Positions 18,939 to 28,960 are shown, counted from the first letter of the stretch. The stretch: 64,000 nucleotides of DNA from Pseudochrobactrum saccharolyticum (GCF_008801715.1 NZ_VZPG01000001.1:310001-374000), one strand, 5' to 3'. Made by a program: numbers and translations. The notes: generated by a model from the letters alone, not told the origin.

Positions 18939-18978
18939 TCTGCCCCTATATGTCACCTGATAAAACAACAGGGGCAGA
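18939..18978. other. Hairpin in the thrC-M16 peptidase spacer
   Basis: A 9-base stem (TCTGCCCCT/AGGGGCAGA) with a 22-base loop lies 59 bases after the thrC stop codon. No T-run follows, so it may be an mRNA end or a processing site rather than an intrinsic terminator. Confidence 0.4.
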
Positions 18979-19026
18979 CGAGCTCTTCCGGAACGGTCAC
19001 GTTCTTTCTTTGTCGCATTGCCATGC

Positions 19027-19051
19027 CCGTCAGACTCAAAGAAGCTGACGG
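19027..19051 (+). other. Hairpin just before the M16 peptidase start
   Basis: Stem CCGTCAG/CTGACGG with an 11-base loop is followed by TTAAAATAC and then the AGGGGAG ribosome site. It would fold in the 5' untranslated part of the peptidase mRNA or end thrC transcripts. Confidence 0.4.
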
Positions 19052-19079
19052 TTAAAATACTCAGGGGAGTATGCCTAGA

Positions 19080-20378
19080 ATGGGTGTAGAAGTTAGCGTT
19101 CTGTCCAACGGACTGACAATTGCCACCGAAACCATGCCGCTGATTGAAAGCGTGGCATTGGGTATCTGGGTCAAGGCAGGCTCCCGCAATGAAGCGCATA
19201 ACCGCCACGGCATTGCGCATTTTCTCGAGCATATGGCCTTCAAAGGCACAGAAAACCGCAGTGCATGGCAGATTGCAGCCGATATTGAAAATGTCGGCGG
19301 TGAGATCAATGCAGCAACCAGCGTTGAAACCACCTCTTATTATGCCCGTGTGCTGCGCAATGATTTGCCGCTGGCGATTGATATTCTGGCCGACATTCTC
19401 ACCAGCTCAAAATTCGATGAAGATGAGCTGGAACGCGAGAAAAACGTCATCATGCAGGAAATCGGCGCGGCCTATGATACGCCCGATGACATTGTTTTCG
19501 ATCGTTTTTCTGAAACATCCTATCTGAACCAGCAGATCGGACGCTCCATTCTCGGCACACCGGAAACGGTGCAGTCCTTCACACCGGGTGATCTGCGTAA
19601 TTATATCAATGAACAATATAGCGCCGACCGTATGGTTGTTGTCGCTGCCGGTGCCGTTGACCACGCTTCGTTTGTACGCGAAGTGGAAAGCCGTCTCGGC
19701 GGTTTCCGCGCAACGACACAGGCTGCAGCGCCGGTGAAAGCGTCCTATGTCGGTGGTGATTACCGCGAAGAACGTGACCTGATGGATGCGCAGGTGCTGA
19801 TCGGCTTTGAAGGCCGCGCTTACCATGTGCGCGATTTCTATGCCTCACAGCTTCTGGCAACGGTTCTTGGCGGCGGCATGTCTTCCCGCCTGTTCCAGCA
19901 GGTGCGTGAAAAGCGCGGCCTGTGCTATTCTGTTTATGCCTTCCATTGGGGCTTTTCCGATACCGGTCTGTTCGGCATTCATGCGGCAACCGGACGTGAA
20001 AACCTTGAGGAACTGGTGCCGGTTGTTCTCAACGAGCTTTATGAAGCATCGAGTAATATCAATATTCAGGAAGTTGACCGCGCCCGTGCGCAATATCGCG
20101 CCGGTCTGCTGATGTCGCAGGAAAGTGCAGCAAGCCGAGCAGGTCAGATTGCCCGCCAGATGCTGCTCTATGGCCGTCCGGTACCGAATGAAGAACTGCT
20201 GGAACGTCTGAGCCTGATTACGCCGGAACGTCTGACAGATCTTTCCGGTCGCATGTTCCTCGACAGCAAACCGACCATTGCCGCTGTCGGCCCTGTCAGC
20301 CAGATGATGGGTTATGACGATATTCACGGCACGTTGCGCGGCTTCGCCGCGAATAAGCGTCCGGCACTGGCAGTTTAA
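19080..20378 (+). CDS. M16-family zinc metallopeptidase (processing peptidase-like)
   Basis: A 432-residue pitrilysin-family protease related to mitochondrial processing peptidase beta. The inverted zinc motif HxxEH is present (GIAHFLEHMAFKG), with the distal Glu of the family in NVIMQEIGAAYD. The C-terminal half carries the second, inactive M16 domain (LGGGMSSRLFQQVREKRGLCYSVYAF). There is no signal peptide, so it is probably cytoplasmic. Two in-frame ATGs compete: the one at 19071 lies one base from AGGGGAG, while 19080 has proper spacing, so I chose 19080. The GNAT gene follows 18 bases after the stop and is probably cotranscribed. Confidence 0.93.
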   Translation: MGVEVSVLSNGLTIATETMPLIESVALGIWVKAGSRNEAHNRHGIAHFLEHMAFKGTENRSAWQIAADIENVGGEINAATSVETTSYYARVLRNDLPLAIDILADILTSSKFDEDELEREKNVIMQEIGAAYDTPDDIVFDRFSETSYLNQQIGRSILGTPETVQSFTPGDLRNYINEQYSADRMVVVAAGAVDHASFVREVESRLGGFRATTQAAAPVKASYVGGDYREERDLMDAQVLIGFEGRAYHVRDFYASQLLATVLGGGMSSRLFQQVREKRGLCYSVYAFHWGFSDTGLFGIHAATGRENLEELVPVVLNELYEASSNINIQEVDRARAQYRAGLLMSQESAASRAGQIARQMLLYGRPVPNEELLERLSLITPERLTDLSGRMFLDSKPTIAAVGPVSQMMGYDDIHGTLRGFAANKRPALAV

Positions 20379-20396
20379 CTTAACAGGCTGGGTATC

Positions 20397-21008
20397 ATGA
20401 TCAGCTTTCCCTTCAGCAAAACACCGTCTGTGTATCTGAAGGGGGAGCGTCTGTTTTTGCGTGAGCCGCAATGGTCTGATTACCGCCAATGGGCAAATCT
20501 GCGCGAAAAAAGCCGTGCTTTTCTGACCCCGTGGGAGCCGGTATGGCGGGATGACGAGCTGGAAAAATCCAGTTTCCGGTTGCGTCTGCGCCATTACTCT
20601 GAAGAAGCACGCAGCGGAAATGCATGGTCGCTGTTTTTATTCCGCAGGTCCGACAATGTTTTGCTGGGGGGAATCACCCTCGGTAATATCCGGCGCGGTG
20701 TCGCCCAATCCGGACAGATCGGATACTGGTGCGGCGCACCTCATGCAGGTCAGGGCTATATGTTCGACGCTTTGAAACTGGTTATCCCCTTCGCATTCAG
20801 TGAACTGCGGTTGCACAGACTTGAAGCTGCCTGTATTCCGTCTAATCTGCGTTCGGTCAGGCTTCTTGAAAAAGCCGGATTTTTACTGGAAGGCACATTG
20901 CGCTCCTATCTCAAGATTAACGGCCTGTGGCAGGATCATCTCCTCTACAGCCTGATTGAGGGAGAAGAGCAGCGCAGAGGTCTTTCTGTTAAAACAACAG
21001 CCGTCTGA
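20397..21008 (+). CDS. GNAT N-acetyltransferase (RimJ-like)
   Basis: A 203-residue acetyltransferase of the RimJ/RimL type, which acetylate N-terminal amino groups of ribosomal or other proteins. Motifs include VYLKGERLFLREPQWSDYRQWANLREKSRAFLTPWEP, the acetyl-CoA region (GYWCGAPHAGQGYMFDALKLVIPFAF) and the conserved end of motif B (LEAACIPSNLRSVRLLEKAGFLLEGTLRSYLKINGLWQDH is split here by position, with NxxSxxLxEKxGF visible). It lies directly after the M16 peptidase. The substrate is not deducible. Confidence 0.9.
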   Translation: MISFPFSKTPSVYLKGERLFLREPQWSDYRQWANLREKSRAFLTPWEPVWRDDELEKSSFRLRLRHYSEEARSGNAWSLFLFRRSDNVLLGGITLGNIRRGVAQSGQIGYWCGAPHAGQGYMFDALKLVIPFAFSELRLHRLEAACIPSNLRSVRLLEKAGFLLEGTLRSYLKINGLWQDHLLYSLIEGEEQRRGLSVKTTAV

Positions 21009-21054
21009 CCGTTAAGCGCAAAGCACCTGATACCAAGACAAAAAGGTAAAGATA

Positions 21055-23943
21055 GTGACAGAAAACTTTCAGAACCGATTGAAAACGTTTTTCTGTGTGT
21101 TTGCCTTTATCGCAGCATTATTGCAGATCACGGTTCCTGCATCCGCAGTTGAGCCGATCAAAATTTCCAAAGAAGATACGGCTCTCGACCTCACCCGCGC
21201 TGTGCAGATCATGCATAATCAGGGTGATACTGTGCAGGTATCCACGGCTCCCGGTGCCGACGGCATTGTGCGACGCATTGAAGTGCAGGCCGACAAGGAC
21301 AAACGCTCCAGCGGCAACTGGGCAGCTTTTGCTATTGCCAATCCGACTGATGAGCAGATTGACCGTCTGATTGTTGCCCCGCATTACCGTCTTGTGAAAT
21401 CAGGTTTTGTATGGCCGGATCTGGGTTCGCAGCGCATATCCTCGATCACGCCAAGTGAGGGCTTTGCGCTTGACCGTCAGGTCAGCCCTGATGCGGATGT
21501 GTTTCTGATTACTATCAATCCGGGCTCGGTGATTACACTGGTTGCGGAAATGGCCTCCCCTAACCTGCCGCAGCTTTATCTGTGGGAGCCGGATGCCTAT
21601 AAAGACACAATCAACTCCTACACGCTTTATCGCGGTATTCTGCTCGGTATTTCCGGCCTGCTGGCGCTGTTTCTGACCATTCTTTTCGTCGTGCGCGGAA
21701 CATCACTGTTCCCTGCTGCTGCTGCACTGGCATGGGCGGTTCTGGCCTATATCTGCGTGGATTTCGGCTTCTGGAACAAGCTGATCGCCATCACCCCCGG
21801 CAATGAGCAAATGTGGCGGGCGGGCACGGAAGTGGCACTGGCTGCCAGTTTCCTGATTTTCCTGTTCACCTATCTCAATCTCAACCGCTGGCACGACCAT
21901 TTTTCCTATGGCGCTGTGGCATGGGTTCTCGGCCTGATGATGCTGAGCGGTGTGGCCATTTTTGATCCGCCAATTGCTGCCGGTATTGCCCGTATCTCTT
22001 TTGCGCTGACTGTTATCTGCGGCATCGTCATTATCGGCATTCTGGCTTTGCGCAGCTATGACCGCGCGATTATGCTGATCCCCACATGGCTGCTGATTGC
22101 CATATGGATGACCGGCGCATGGCTGGCCGTTTCCGGCCGTCTGGACAATGATATCGTGCAACCCGCACTTGGCGGTGGTCTTGTGCTGATCGTTCTGCTG
22201 ATCGGTTTCACCGTGATGCAACATGCTTTTGCGGGCGGCGTGCTGCGTGTCGGCCTGTTCTCCGATATGGAACGGCAGGCGCTGGCGGTTATCGGTTCCG
22301 GCGATATTGTCTGGGACTGGGATGTGCCGCGCGACCGCGTGGTGACAACGCCTGATATTTCCACCTATCTCGGCACGGCTGCGGCCAGCCTTCTCGGCCC
22401 TGTGCGCAACTGGTTGCCGGTGATGCATGGTGATGACCGTGATCGTTTCCGCACCACGCTGGATGCAATTCTGGAAAACCGACGCGGTCGTATTCATCAG
22501 ACTTTCCGCCTGCGCGCTAATGACGGCCATTATCACTGGTATCATCTGCGCGCGCGTCCGGTTATCGGCTCGGATGGTGAAATTGTGCGCTGCGTCGGCA
22601 CACTGCATAATGTGACCGAGCAGAAAAAAGCCGAAGAACGCCTGCTGCATGATGCCGTGCATGACAATCTTACCGGTCTGCCGAACCGCGAGCTGTTCCT
22701 CGACCGCCTCGCCAATGTCATGAGCATGTCCTATAATGAGAGCAGGCTCAAACCGACTGTTTTCGTCATTGATATTGACCGGTTCAAACAGGTCAATGAC
22801 AGCCTCGGCATGTCTGCCGGTGATACAATCCTGCTGACAATCTCGCGCCGCCTGTTCCGCTTGATGAAGCCGCAGGATACGCTTTCAAGACTGTCTTCCG
22901 ATCAGTTCGGCCTGATCCTCGCGTCTGAATCTGATCCGGCAAAGGTTGCAGCCTTTGCGGAAGCGCTGCGTCAGGCCATCCGTGCGCCGATCTCTTATGC
23001 CAAGCGCGAGATCGTACTGACCGCTTCCGTTGGTCTTCTGACATGGACGGCCAATGCCGCCAATGCGGAAGATATGATCAAAGATGCGGAACTGGCCATG
23101 TATCAGGCCAAGCGTTTTGGCGGCGACCGTATTGAGCCATTCCGCCCATCCTTCCGCGCTATCGGCAGCGACAAGCTACAGCTGGAATCCGATCTGCGCC
23201 GCGCCATTGAGCGCAAGGAAATCACAATTGCCTATCAGCCGATTGTGAATTTGCAGGACGGCACTATTGCCGGTTTTGAAGCGCTGATGCGCTGGGAACA
23301 TCCGCGCCGCGGACCGATTTCGCCATCTGAATTTATTCCGATTGCCGAAAATTCAGGCCTTATCGTGCCGCTCGGTCTGTTTGCCATGCAGCAATCAGCC
23401 AATGACCTGTTCAACTGGCAGGAAAACCTGTCGCGTCCGAACCTGTTTGTCTCCGTCAATCTGTCCAGCACCCAGCTGATCCGTCAGGATTTGCTGAGCG
23501 ATGTCCGTGCGATCCTGTCCCGTACACATGTGACCAAAGGCACGCTCAAACTGGAACTGACAGAATCCGTGCTGATGGAAAATCCGGAACAGTCAGCGCA
23601 TATGCTGAACGAGCTGAAATCCATGGGTGTCGGCCTGTCACTGGATGATTTCGGCACCGGCTATTCATCGCTGGCCTATCTGACACGCTTCCCGATCGAC
23701 ATGATCAAGATCGACCGCTCCTTCGTCAAAGGTGACAAGCCGCAGAAAGCAACGCTGCTGCGCTCCATCATTCGCATGGCGCAGGATCTGGAACTCAAAG
23801 TTGTTGCTGAAGGTGTTGAAAGTGAACAGGACGCCATGCAATTGCGCGAAATGGGCTGTGAATATGTCCAGAGCTTCCTGTTCGGCCAGCCAATGACGGC
23901 TGAAAATGCAGCCCGTCTGCTCAATGGTCAGACAGTAGAATAA
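21055..23943 (+). CDS. Membrane-bound PAS-GGDEF-EAL protein, probable c-di-GMP phosphodiesterase
   Basis: A 962-residue sensor starting at GTG. A signal or anchor helix occupies about residues 11-31 and is followed by a periplasmic region to about 180. A multi-helix membrane block spans roughly 186-400, then a PAS domain at about 405-525 (VIGSGDIVWDWDVPRDRV), GGDEF-like at 530-700 and EAL at 710-950. The cyclase signature is degenerate (SSDQF in place of GGDEF, near residue 612), so it probably cannot make c-di-GMP. The EAL part has GFEALMRWEHP, DDFGTGYSSLAYL and KIDRSFV, so hydrolysis is likely. The arrangement suggests an envelope stimulus controls c-di-GMP breakdown; the signal is unknown. 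Confidence 0.94.
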   Translation: MTENFQNRLKTFFCVFAFIAALLQITVPASAVEPIKISKEDTALDLTRAVQIMHNQGDTVQVSTAPGADGIVRRIEVQADKDKRSSGNWAAFAIANPTDEQIDRLIVAPHYRLVKSGFVWPDLGSQRISSITPSEGFALDRQVSPDADVFLITINPGSVITLVAEMASPNLPQLYLWEPDAYKDTINSYTLYRGILLGISGLLALFLTILFVVRGTSLFPAAAALAWAVLAYICVDFGFWNKLIAITPGNEQMWRAGTEVALAASFLIFLFTYLNLNRWHDHFSYGAVAWVLGLMMLSGVAIFDPPIAAGIARISFALTVICGIVIIGILALRSYDRAIMLIPTWLLIAIWMTGAWLAVSGRLDNDIVQPALGGGLVLIVLLIGFTVMQHAFAGGVLRVGLFSDMERQALAVIGSGDIVWDWDVPRDRVVTTPDISTYLGTAAASLLGPVRNWLPVMHGDDRDRFRTTLDAILENRRGRIHQTFRLRANDGHYHWYHLRARPVIGSDGEIVRCVGTLHNVTEQKKAEERLLHDAVHDNLTGLPNRELFLDRLANVMSMSYNESRLKPTVFVIDIDRFKQVNDSLGMSAGDTILLTISRRLFRLMKPQDTLSRLSSDQFGLILASESDPAKVAAFAEALRQAIRAPISYAKREIVLTASVGLLTWTANAANAEDMIKDAELAMYQAKRFGGDRIEPFRPSFRAIGSDKLQLESDLRRAIERKEITIAYQPIVNLQDGTIAGFEALMRWEHPRRGPISPSEFIPIAENSGLIVPLGLFAMQQSANDLFNWQENLSRPNLFVSVNLSSTQLIRQDLLSDVRAILSRTHVTKGTLKLELTESVLMENPEQSAHMLNELKSMGVGLSLDDFGTGYSSLAYLTRFPIDMIKIDRSFVKGDKPQKATLLRSIIRMAQDLELKVVAEGVESEQDAMQLREMGCEYVQSFLFGQPMTAENAARLLNGQTVE

Positions 23944-23961
23944 GTATTATTCGTCAAAAAT

Positions 23962-24000
23962 AAAAAACACCGCCTCTCCTGCCGAGGCGGTGTTTTTTTT
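23962..24000. terminator. Terminator after the EAL gene
   Basis: Stem AACACCGCCTC/GAGGCGGTGTT with loop TCCTGCC, preceded by A6 and followed by T8. It lies between convergent genes and can also end yqgE transcripts. Confidence 0.9.
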
Positions 24001-24017
24001 ATGTATCAGACTTTGCT

Positions 24018-24599
24018 TCAAGCATGTCCGGCCTGCACAACGAGGCGGGCAGGATCGACACCCATCTGCGCCATGACGCGATCATATTTGCCGAGAATAT
24101 CCGTATCAAACAGCAAATCTGTGGTCGGCGGACAGATCAGCCAGTCATTGCTCGCAATTTCACGTTCAATCTGCCCTGCATCCCAACCGGCATAGCCAAG
24201 CGCCATCAGTGTTTTATCCGGCCCGATACCATCCGATATGGCATGGAGAATATCCATGGTTGCGGTCATACAGATATCATCGGTGACGGGAATACTGGTA
24301 CCGACCATAAAATCATCACTGTGCAGCACAAAGCCCCGTCCTGTTTCAACAGGGCCGCCACGGCGCACCATCAGCGAGCGGGCTTTTTCGGGCAGTAAAA
24401 TACTCTGCGCCTGCGTAATAATACCAAGGCGGATCAAGAGATCGGGAAACTCAAGCGGCTGGAGCTGGTTAATGATGAAACCCATCGTCCCCTGCTCTGA
24501 ATGCGCACAAATATAAATGACCGAACGGGCAAAACGCTCATCCGTCATACCGGGCATTGCAAGCAGAAATTGTCCGTTGAGAAAACCGTTGTTCACCAC
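24018..24599 (-). CDS. YqgE/AlgH family protein (DUF179)
   Basis: A 193-residue cytoplasmic protein with the DUF179 signature: [35 protein letters not shown] is the conserved start, followed by [14 protein letters not shown] and the end motif [20 protein letters not shown]. The family is broadly conserved in proteobacteria; it is called AlgH in Pseudomonas, but its biochemical role is not established. It converges on the EAL gene across a shared terminator and diverges from the peroxiredoxin. Confidence 0.93.
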   Translation of the reverse strand: MVNNGFLNGQFLLAMPGMTDERFARSVIYICAHSEQGTMGFIINQLQPLEFPDLLIRLGIITQAQSILLPEKARSLMVRRGGPVETGRGFVLHSDDFMVGTSIPVTDDICMTATMDILHAISDGIGPDKTLMALGYAGWDAGQIEREIASNDWLICPPTTDLLFDTDILGKYDRVMAQMGVDPARLVVQAGHA

Positions 24600-24988
24600 A
24601 CGCCTCTTTCAATTTCAATGCAACAGGATTGATAAAGATAAATGTGTAATTTTTGCCGTTCGCTGGGGATGATTATGCGTCTGTTTTATTCATTCACGGC
24701 ATAGTGAATAATCAGCATAACACAACGCTTACATGAGCCAAGTCACATTTATCGAAGTTTTTTGAAGTGCAAAAATCCGACTTGTATTTTTTCAGCCATT
24801 TCAGCGCATTACTTAAAATCAGTATTTTAGAAAATTCATATTAAAAGCGAAATAGTCTGCCTGAATGAGAAAAATTACATGCCTGCCTGTCAGAATTTTC
24901 AAGAAATAGCGCTTCCGTAAAATCCGGTCAGAGGCTATGTATAATGCCAATATCCGTTACTCATAATCTGTATGAAGGAGAACAGACA
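24600..24988. other. AT-rich divergent promoter spacer
   Basis: About 390 bases between yqgE and the peroxiredoxin gene. A TATAAT at 24940-24945, 44 bases before the peroxiredoxin ATG, is a candidate -10 element, but no good -35 lies at the right spacing. No OxyR-like palindrome was recognised. Confidence 0.35.
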
Positions 24989-25474
24989 ATGGCCATTCAG
25001 ATCGGCGATAAACTGCCAGCAGCAAGCTTCAAAACCAAAACTGCTGACGGCGTTAAAGACGTCACCACAGATGACGTTTTTCAGGGTAAGAAAGTCGTTC
25101 TCTTTGCAGTACCGGGCGCTTTCACCCCGACCTGCACACTGAACCATCTGCCGGGCTATCTGGCGAATTACGACGCGCTGATCGCTAAAGGCGTGGACAC
25201 TGTTGCCGTTGTTTCCGTCAATGACGTGCATGTCATGGGCGCATGGGCAAAGGCCACTGAAGGCGAAGGCAAGATCGTCTATCTTTCCGACGGTATCGGC
25301 GCATTCACCAAAGCTGCCGGTCTTGATATCGACCTGTCCGGCGGCGGTCTTGGCGTGCGCTCCAAGCGCTATTCAGCGCTGATTGAAGATGGCGTTGTAA
25401 AGAGCCTCGACATTGAAGAAAATCCGGGTGTTGCCACAGTTTCTTCCGCAGAAGCGATGCTCGAAAAGCTCTGA
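24989..25474 (+). CDS. Peroxiredoxin (Prx5 type)
   Basis: A 161-residue thiol peroxidase that reduces hydrogen peroxide and alkyl hydroperoxides with glutathione or thioredoxin systems. The peroxidatic Cys is in PGAFTPTCTLNHLPGY, and the downstream Arg/Trp region (VNDVHVMGAWAKA) is typical of Prx5/AhpE-like enzymes. The C-terminal part (GVVKSLDIEENPGVATVSSAEAML) matches the type that lacks a resolving-Cys extension. I start at 24989, which follows GAAGGAGA; an upstream ATG at 24944 lacks a ribosome site. It is a monocistronic gene with a clear terminator. Confidence 0.95.
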   Translation: MAIQIGDKLPAASFKTKTADGVKDVTTDDVFQGKKVVLFAVPGAFTPTCTLNHLPGYLANYDALIAKGVDTVAVVSVNDVHVMGAWAKATEGEGKIVYLSDGIGAFTKAAGLDIDLSGGGLGVRSKRYSALIEDGVVKSLDIEENPGVATVSSAEAMLEKL

Positions 25475-25493
25475 TTTTTATAATCATACACAG

Positions 25494-25522
25494 AAAAGCC
25501 CGCTTTGAAGCGGGCTTTTTTA
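25494..25522. terminator. Terminator after the peroxiredoxin gene
   Basis: Stem AAGCCCGCT/AGCGGGCTT with loop TTGA, followed by T-rich sequence; rnhA converges from the right. Confidence 0.88.
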
Positions 25523-25575
25523 TGGTTGCGCTACAGATCAGCACCTCTGCACACAAATTATAAAGCATACAAATA

Positions 25576-26016
25576 TCAGCGCTTTTTATATGGTGCCATA
25601 CCTTCACGGGCGAGTTCATCGGCACGTTCATTCTCAGGATGACCCGCATGGCCCTTAACCCAGTGCCATGTCACCTTGTGATTTTTGCGCGCAGCATCCA
25701 GCTCCTGCCAAAGCCCGGCATTTTTAACCGGAGCCTTGGCCGCTGTTTTCCAGCCATTGCGTTTCCAGCCTTCGATCCATTTGGAAATGCCGTCGCGCAC
25801 ATAAACCGAGTCCGTATAGAGATCGACCTGACACGGCTCTTTCAGCGCCTGCAATGCGGAAATTGCAGCCATCAGCTCCATCCGGTTATTGGTCGTATCC
25901 GGCTCACCACCATTCAGCTCTCTGCGGTGTCCGTTATATTCCAGTATAGCCCCCCATCCCCCGGGACCCGGATTTCCTGAACAGGCACCATCCGTATAGG
26001 CTGTAATCGTCTTCAA
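25576..26016 (-). CDS. rnhA: Ribonuclease HI
   Basis: A 146-residue endonuclease that cuts the RNA strand of RNA-DNA hybrids, clearing primers and R-loops. All four catalytic acids are visible in order: Asp in [17 protein letters not shown], Glu in NRMELMAAI, Asp in [10 protein letters not shown], and the C-terminal [11 protein letters not shown] with its Asp. The basic handle region ([13 protein letters not shown]) is present as in E. coli RNase HI. It is the last gene of the ctaC-to-rnhA run and follows thrB by 65 bases. Confidence 0.97.
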   Translation of the reverse strand: MKTITAYTDGACSGNPGPGGWGAILEYNGHRRELNGGEPDTTNNRMELMAAISALQALKEPCQVDLYTDSVYVRDGISKWIEGWKRNGWKTAAKAPVKNAGLWQELDAARKNHKVTWHWVKGHAGHPENERADELAREGMAPYKKR

Positions 26017-26081
26017 GCGGTTTTCTCACATTTATTTATAAAGGCAGTTCACGGATATTCAGCACCGTAACTTGCTGGTAC

Positions 26082-27041
26082 TTACTGACCATATTCGCTG
26101 GCCGAGCGCACTTCGCGATGAAAACGCATACGACGCAAATATTCCATCGGGTCTTTTTTCGTCACAAAACTGTCCGCAGGCACATTGATCCAGTCATAAA
26201 GCCGCGTCAGCATAAAGCGCAAGGCAGCGCCGCGGCACAGCGCAGGCAAAGCCTCACGCTCTGCGGAGTTCAGAGGGCGTACAGAATTATAACCGCGCAG
26301 CAAAGCTGTGCCTTTGGTCAGATTATAGGAAAAATCACGCTCGAAGCACCATGCATTGAGGCAGATTGCCAGATCATAGGCCAGCATATCCGTGCAGGCG
26401 AAATAAAAGTCGATAATGCCTGACAGGTTCGGACCGATAAAAAACACATTATCCGGAAACAGATCGGCATGGATCACACCGCGCGGCAGATCAGACGGCC
26501 AGTTCTGCTCCAGATAGGCCAGATCTGCTTCGGTCTGAACACGCAAACCGGCCTCAACGGCATCAGCATCTGCCATGCATTTTTCCCAGAGCGGGCGCCA
26601 GTCTTTCAATGTCAGGCTGTTCTCGCGTTCCATCGCAAAATTCTGACCCGCGAGATGCATCTGCGCCATTGCCACACCCAGAGCATAGCAATGTTCCGCT
26701 GCAGGTTTACGCAACCACATGCCTTCGAGAAAGGTGACAATTGCCGACGGGCGGCCAGCCAATTCACCAATCGCCTCACCGTTTTTTTGCACCACCGGCT
26801 GCGGGCACTCAATCCCGTTGACCGCCAGATGCTGCATCAGTTTAATGAAGAACGGCAGATCATCACGATCCACGCGCTTCTCATAAAGGGTCAGAATGAA
26901 TGTGCCTTCAGTCGTGCGCAGCAGGAAATTGGAGTTCTCAACACCTTCAGCAATGCCTTTGAAAGACAGCAAAGTACCTATGTTGTAATTTTCCAGATAG
27001 GCTGCCAATTCAATTTCATTAATATCCGTATAGACAGCCAT
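26082..27041 (-). CDS. thrB: Homoserine kinase (aminoglycoside-phosphotransferase-like)
   Basis: A 319-residue kinase that phosphorylates homoserine to O-phosphohomoserine, the substrate of ThrC. It belongs to the APH-fold ThrB class of alphaproteobacteria rather than the GHMP class. The start is [22 protein letters not shown]. The catalytic loop [14 protein letters not shown] and the metal motif [11 protein letters not shown] are intact. It is placed between ispH and rnhA, 53 bases downstream of ispH, an order I recall in other Rhizobiales. Regulation by threonine is not visible in the DNA. Confidence 0.96.
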   Translation of the reverse strand: MAVYTDINEIELAAYLENYNIGTLLSFKGIAEGVENSNFLLRTTEGTFILTLYEKRVDRDDLPFFIKLMQHLAVNGIECPQPVVQKNGEAIGELAGRPSAIVTFLEGMWLRKPAAEHCYALGVAMAQMHLAGQNFAMERENSLTLKDWRPLWEKCMADADAVEAGLRVQTEADLAYLEQNWPSDLPRGVIHADLFPDNVFFIGPNLSGIIDFYFACTDMLAYDLAICLNAWCFERDFSYNLTKGTALLRGYNSVRPLNSAEREALPALCRGAALRFMLTRLYDWINVPADSFVTKKDPMEYLRRMRFHREVRSASEYGQ

Positions 27042-27094
27042 GCTGGTCTCCCCCTGCCGTCACCTGCGAAAATCGCGGCAGATTATTCTTTATT

Positions 27095-28096
27095 TCAGTG
27101 ATTGCCGTTCACAAACGCCATGTCCTGAGCCGTCAGTTCCACATCGCGGATCTGACGGTTGACGAGGAAGTTCTCGGTTTCAACGGTGGTGATTGCCAGA
27201 TCAATTGTGACATCAAAACGCTGCGAAAACGCATCAATGATCTCATCAACGATAATTTCCGGTGCGGATGCCCCTGCCGAAATTCCCAGCACAGAAAGCT
27301 CGCCCAGATTATCCCAGTCGATCTCTTCCGCACGCTGCACAAGCAGAGAATGACGGGCACCGGAGCGCTCGGCCACTTCCACCAGACGTTTGGAGTTTGA
27401 AGAGTTCGGCGCGCCGACAATCAGAAACAGATCACAGCCGGGAGCCGCTTCTTTCACCGCTTCCTGACGATTGGTTGTGGCATAGCAGATGGATTCAGCG
27501 GCAGGCGCTGTCAGCTGCGGAAACCGTTCCTGAAGCTTGGCAATAATACCCGCAGTATCGTCTACCGACAGCGTTGTTTGCGTTACAAAGCCGAGGTTTT
27601 CAGGATCTTCCGGCTGGTAAGCCTCGGCATCTGCTACAGTCTCGATCAAAGAAACCGTACCTTCCGGCAGTTGCCCCATTGTGCCGATCACTTCCGGATG
27701 GCCGGAATGGCCGATCAGAATAACATGCCGGCCAAGACGCTGATGGCGCATCGCCTGTTTATGAACTTTGGAAACCAGCGGACAGGTTGCATCCAGATAG
27801 AACAGGTTTTTCGCATCCGCATCTTCCGGCACTGATTTTGGCACACCATGAGCGGAAAATACCACCGGCTGATCGCGGTGTTCAATCGGAATTTCGTCCA
27901 GCTCTTCCACAAAGATTGCACCACGCGCCTGCAGGCCTTCAACCACATAACGGTTGTGAACAATCTCATGACGCACATAGACCGGAGCGCCGTATTTCTT
28001 CAGCGCTAGCACAACGATCTGAATAGCGCGATCAACACCGGCGCAAAATCCACGTGGACCGCACAGGCGGATGGTCAGCTTAGGCTTATCGGTCAT
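27095..28096 (-). CDS. ispH: 4-hydroxy-3-methylbut-2-enyl diphosphate reductase
   Basis: A 333-residue iron-sulfur enzyme that makes IPP and DMAPP in the last step of the MEP pathway, whose first enzyme dxs is also in this window. Three conserved Cys ligands are visible in [21 protein letters not shown] and [12 protein letters not shown]. Other family motifs include [30 protein letters not shown] and [13 protein letters not shown] (read [12 protein letters not shown] here). Its minus-strand neighbours are surf1 upstream (111-base gap) and thrB downstream. Confidence 0.98.
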   Translation of the reverse strand: MTDKPKLTIRLCGPRGFCAGVDRAIQIVVLALKKYGAPVYVRHEIVHNRYVVEGLQARGAIFVEELDEIPIEHRDQPVVFSAHGVPKSVPEDADAKNLFYLDATCPLVSKVHKQAMRHQRLGRHVILIGHSGHPEVIGTMGQLPEGTVSLIETVADAEAYQPEDPENLGFVTQTTLSVDDTAGIIAKLQERFPQLTAPAAESICYATTNRQEAVKEAAPGCDLFLIVGAPNSSNSKRLVEVAERSGARHSLLVQRAEEIDWDNLGELSVLGISAGASAPEIIVDEIIDAFSQRFDVTIDLAITTVETENFLVNRQIRDVELTAQDMAFVNGNH

Positions 28097-28207
28097 TGAA
28101 CTCTGATTATCCTGTCTTCAAAGCAACATTGCGACCATAGATCATCAATGCGCTGTAAAACATATCCAGCTTTAGCAATTGGGCTTCGCATCGCGCAATG
28201 TCAACAG

Positions 28208-28960
28208 CTATTGCGCATCCGGACTACGGCGCTGACGGAAAATATAGATAAAGGTCACAACCAGCAAAACGGCAGCCAGCCCGAACCATGTGCCCGCATA
28301 TTGCAGATGATTATTCGGTTGCTCCAGAATGGTTATCCCGCCCTGCGGCAAGCCACCGGCATTGGCTGTGGCATCCGCATCCACAAAGAACCCGACAAAA
28401 TCATGATCCTGAGCAAGGCCGCTATTTTCCATCATCGCGCCCCAGTCTTTCCAGTAATAAAGTTTTTTGGCCGGTTCATTGTCCGGCAGATAAGAAGACG
28501 GTTTGGCAATCAGCGGATCACGGGCAAGCCCCGTAACAGTCACTTCACCCGCGATCTGTCCTTGCGGACGTGTCGCCGGATTTTGCTTTTCATAAGGTAC
28601 AAAACCACGATTAACCAGAACAGCCCGCCCGTCATTCAGGATCAGCGGCGTATAAACCGCATAACCGGATGCACCTTTAAACGTGGTGAAAAAATACTGT
28701 TCGCGCTCATGCTGAAATGTGCCGCGCAAAGTCACCGGCATGTAATCAACAACACCGGTTTTGGCAAATTCAGCCTCAATGTCGCTCAGCGGCTTAGGTG
28801 CGGAATGCACCCTTTCTTCAATCTGCGCAATCAGCTGTTCTTTCCAGAACAAACGCTGTGTCTGCCAGATACCAAGCCCCAGCAGAACGGCAAAAGCAAT
28901 GCTGCTGCAGAGCAGTAAAATCCATGGAAAGGATTTTGATGTCTTGTCGGAGGTGGTCAT
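28208..28960 (-). CDS. SURF1-family cytochrome oxidase assembly protein
   Basis: A 250-residue inner-membrane protein with one N-terminal helix (ILLLCSSIAFAVLLGLGIWQTQRLFWK) and one C-terminal helix (WFGLAAVLLVVTFIYIF) flanking a periplasmic domain with GASGYAVYTPL and VLVNRGFVP, motifs typical of SURF1/Shy1. SURF1 helps insert heme a into subunit I of aa3-type oxidases. Its start codon overlaps the stop of the DUF983 gene by four bases (ATGA), so the two are translationally coupled. Its place in the cta cluster supports the role. Confidence 0.95.
   Translation of the reverse strand: MTTSDKTSKSFPWILLLCSSIAFAVLLGLGIWQTQRLFWKEQLIAQIEERVHSAPKPLSDIEAEFAKTGVVDYMPVTLRGTFQHEREQYFFTTFKGASGYAVYTPLILNDGRAVLVNRGFVPYEKQNPATRPQGQIAGEVTVTGLARDPLIAKPSSYLPDNEPAKKLYYWKDWGAMMENSGLAQDHDFVGFFVDADATANAGGLPQGGITILEQPNNHLQYAGTWFGLAAVLLVVTFIYIFRQRRSPDAQ

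Noticed and set aside
21703-22662. 319-codon minus-strand frame
   Set aside because: Antisense to the PAS-GGDEF-EAL gene; no domain or ribosome site.
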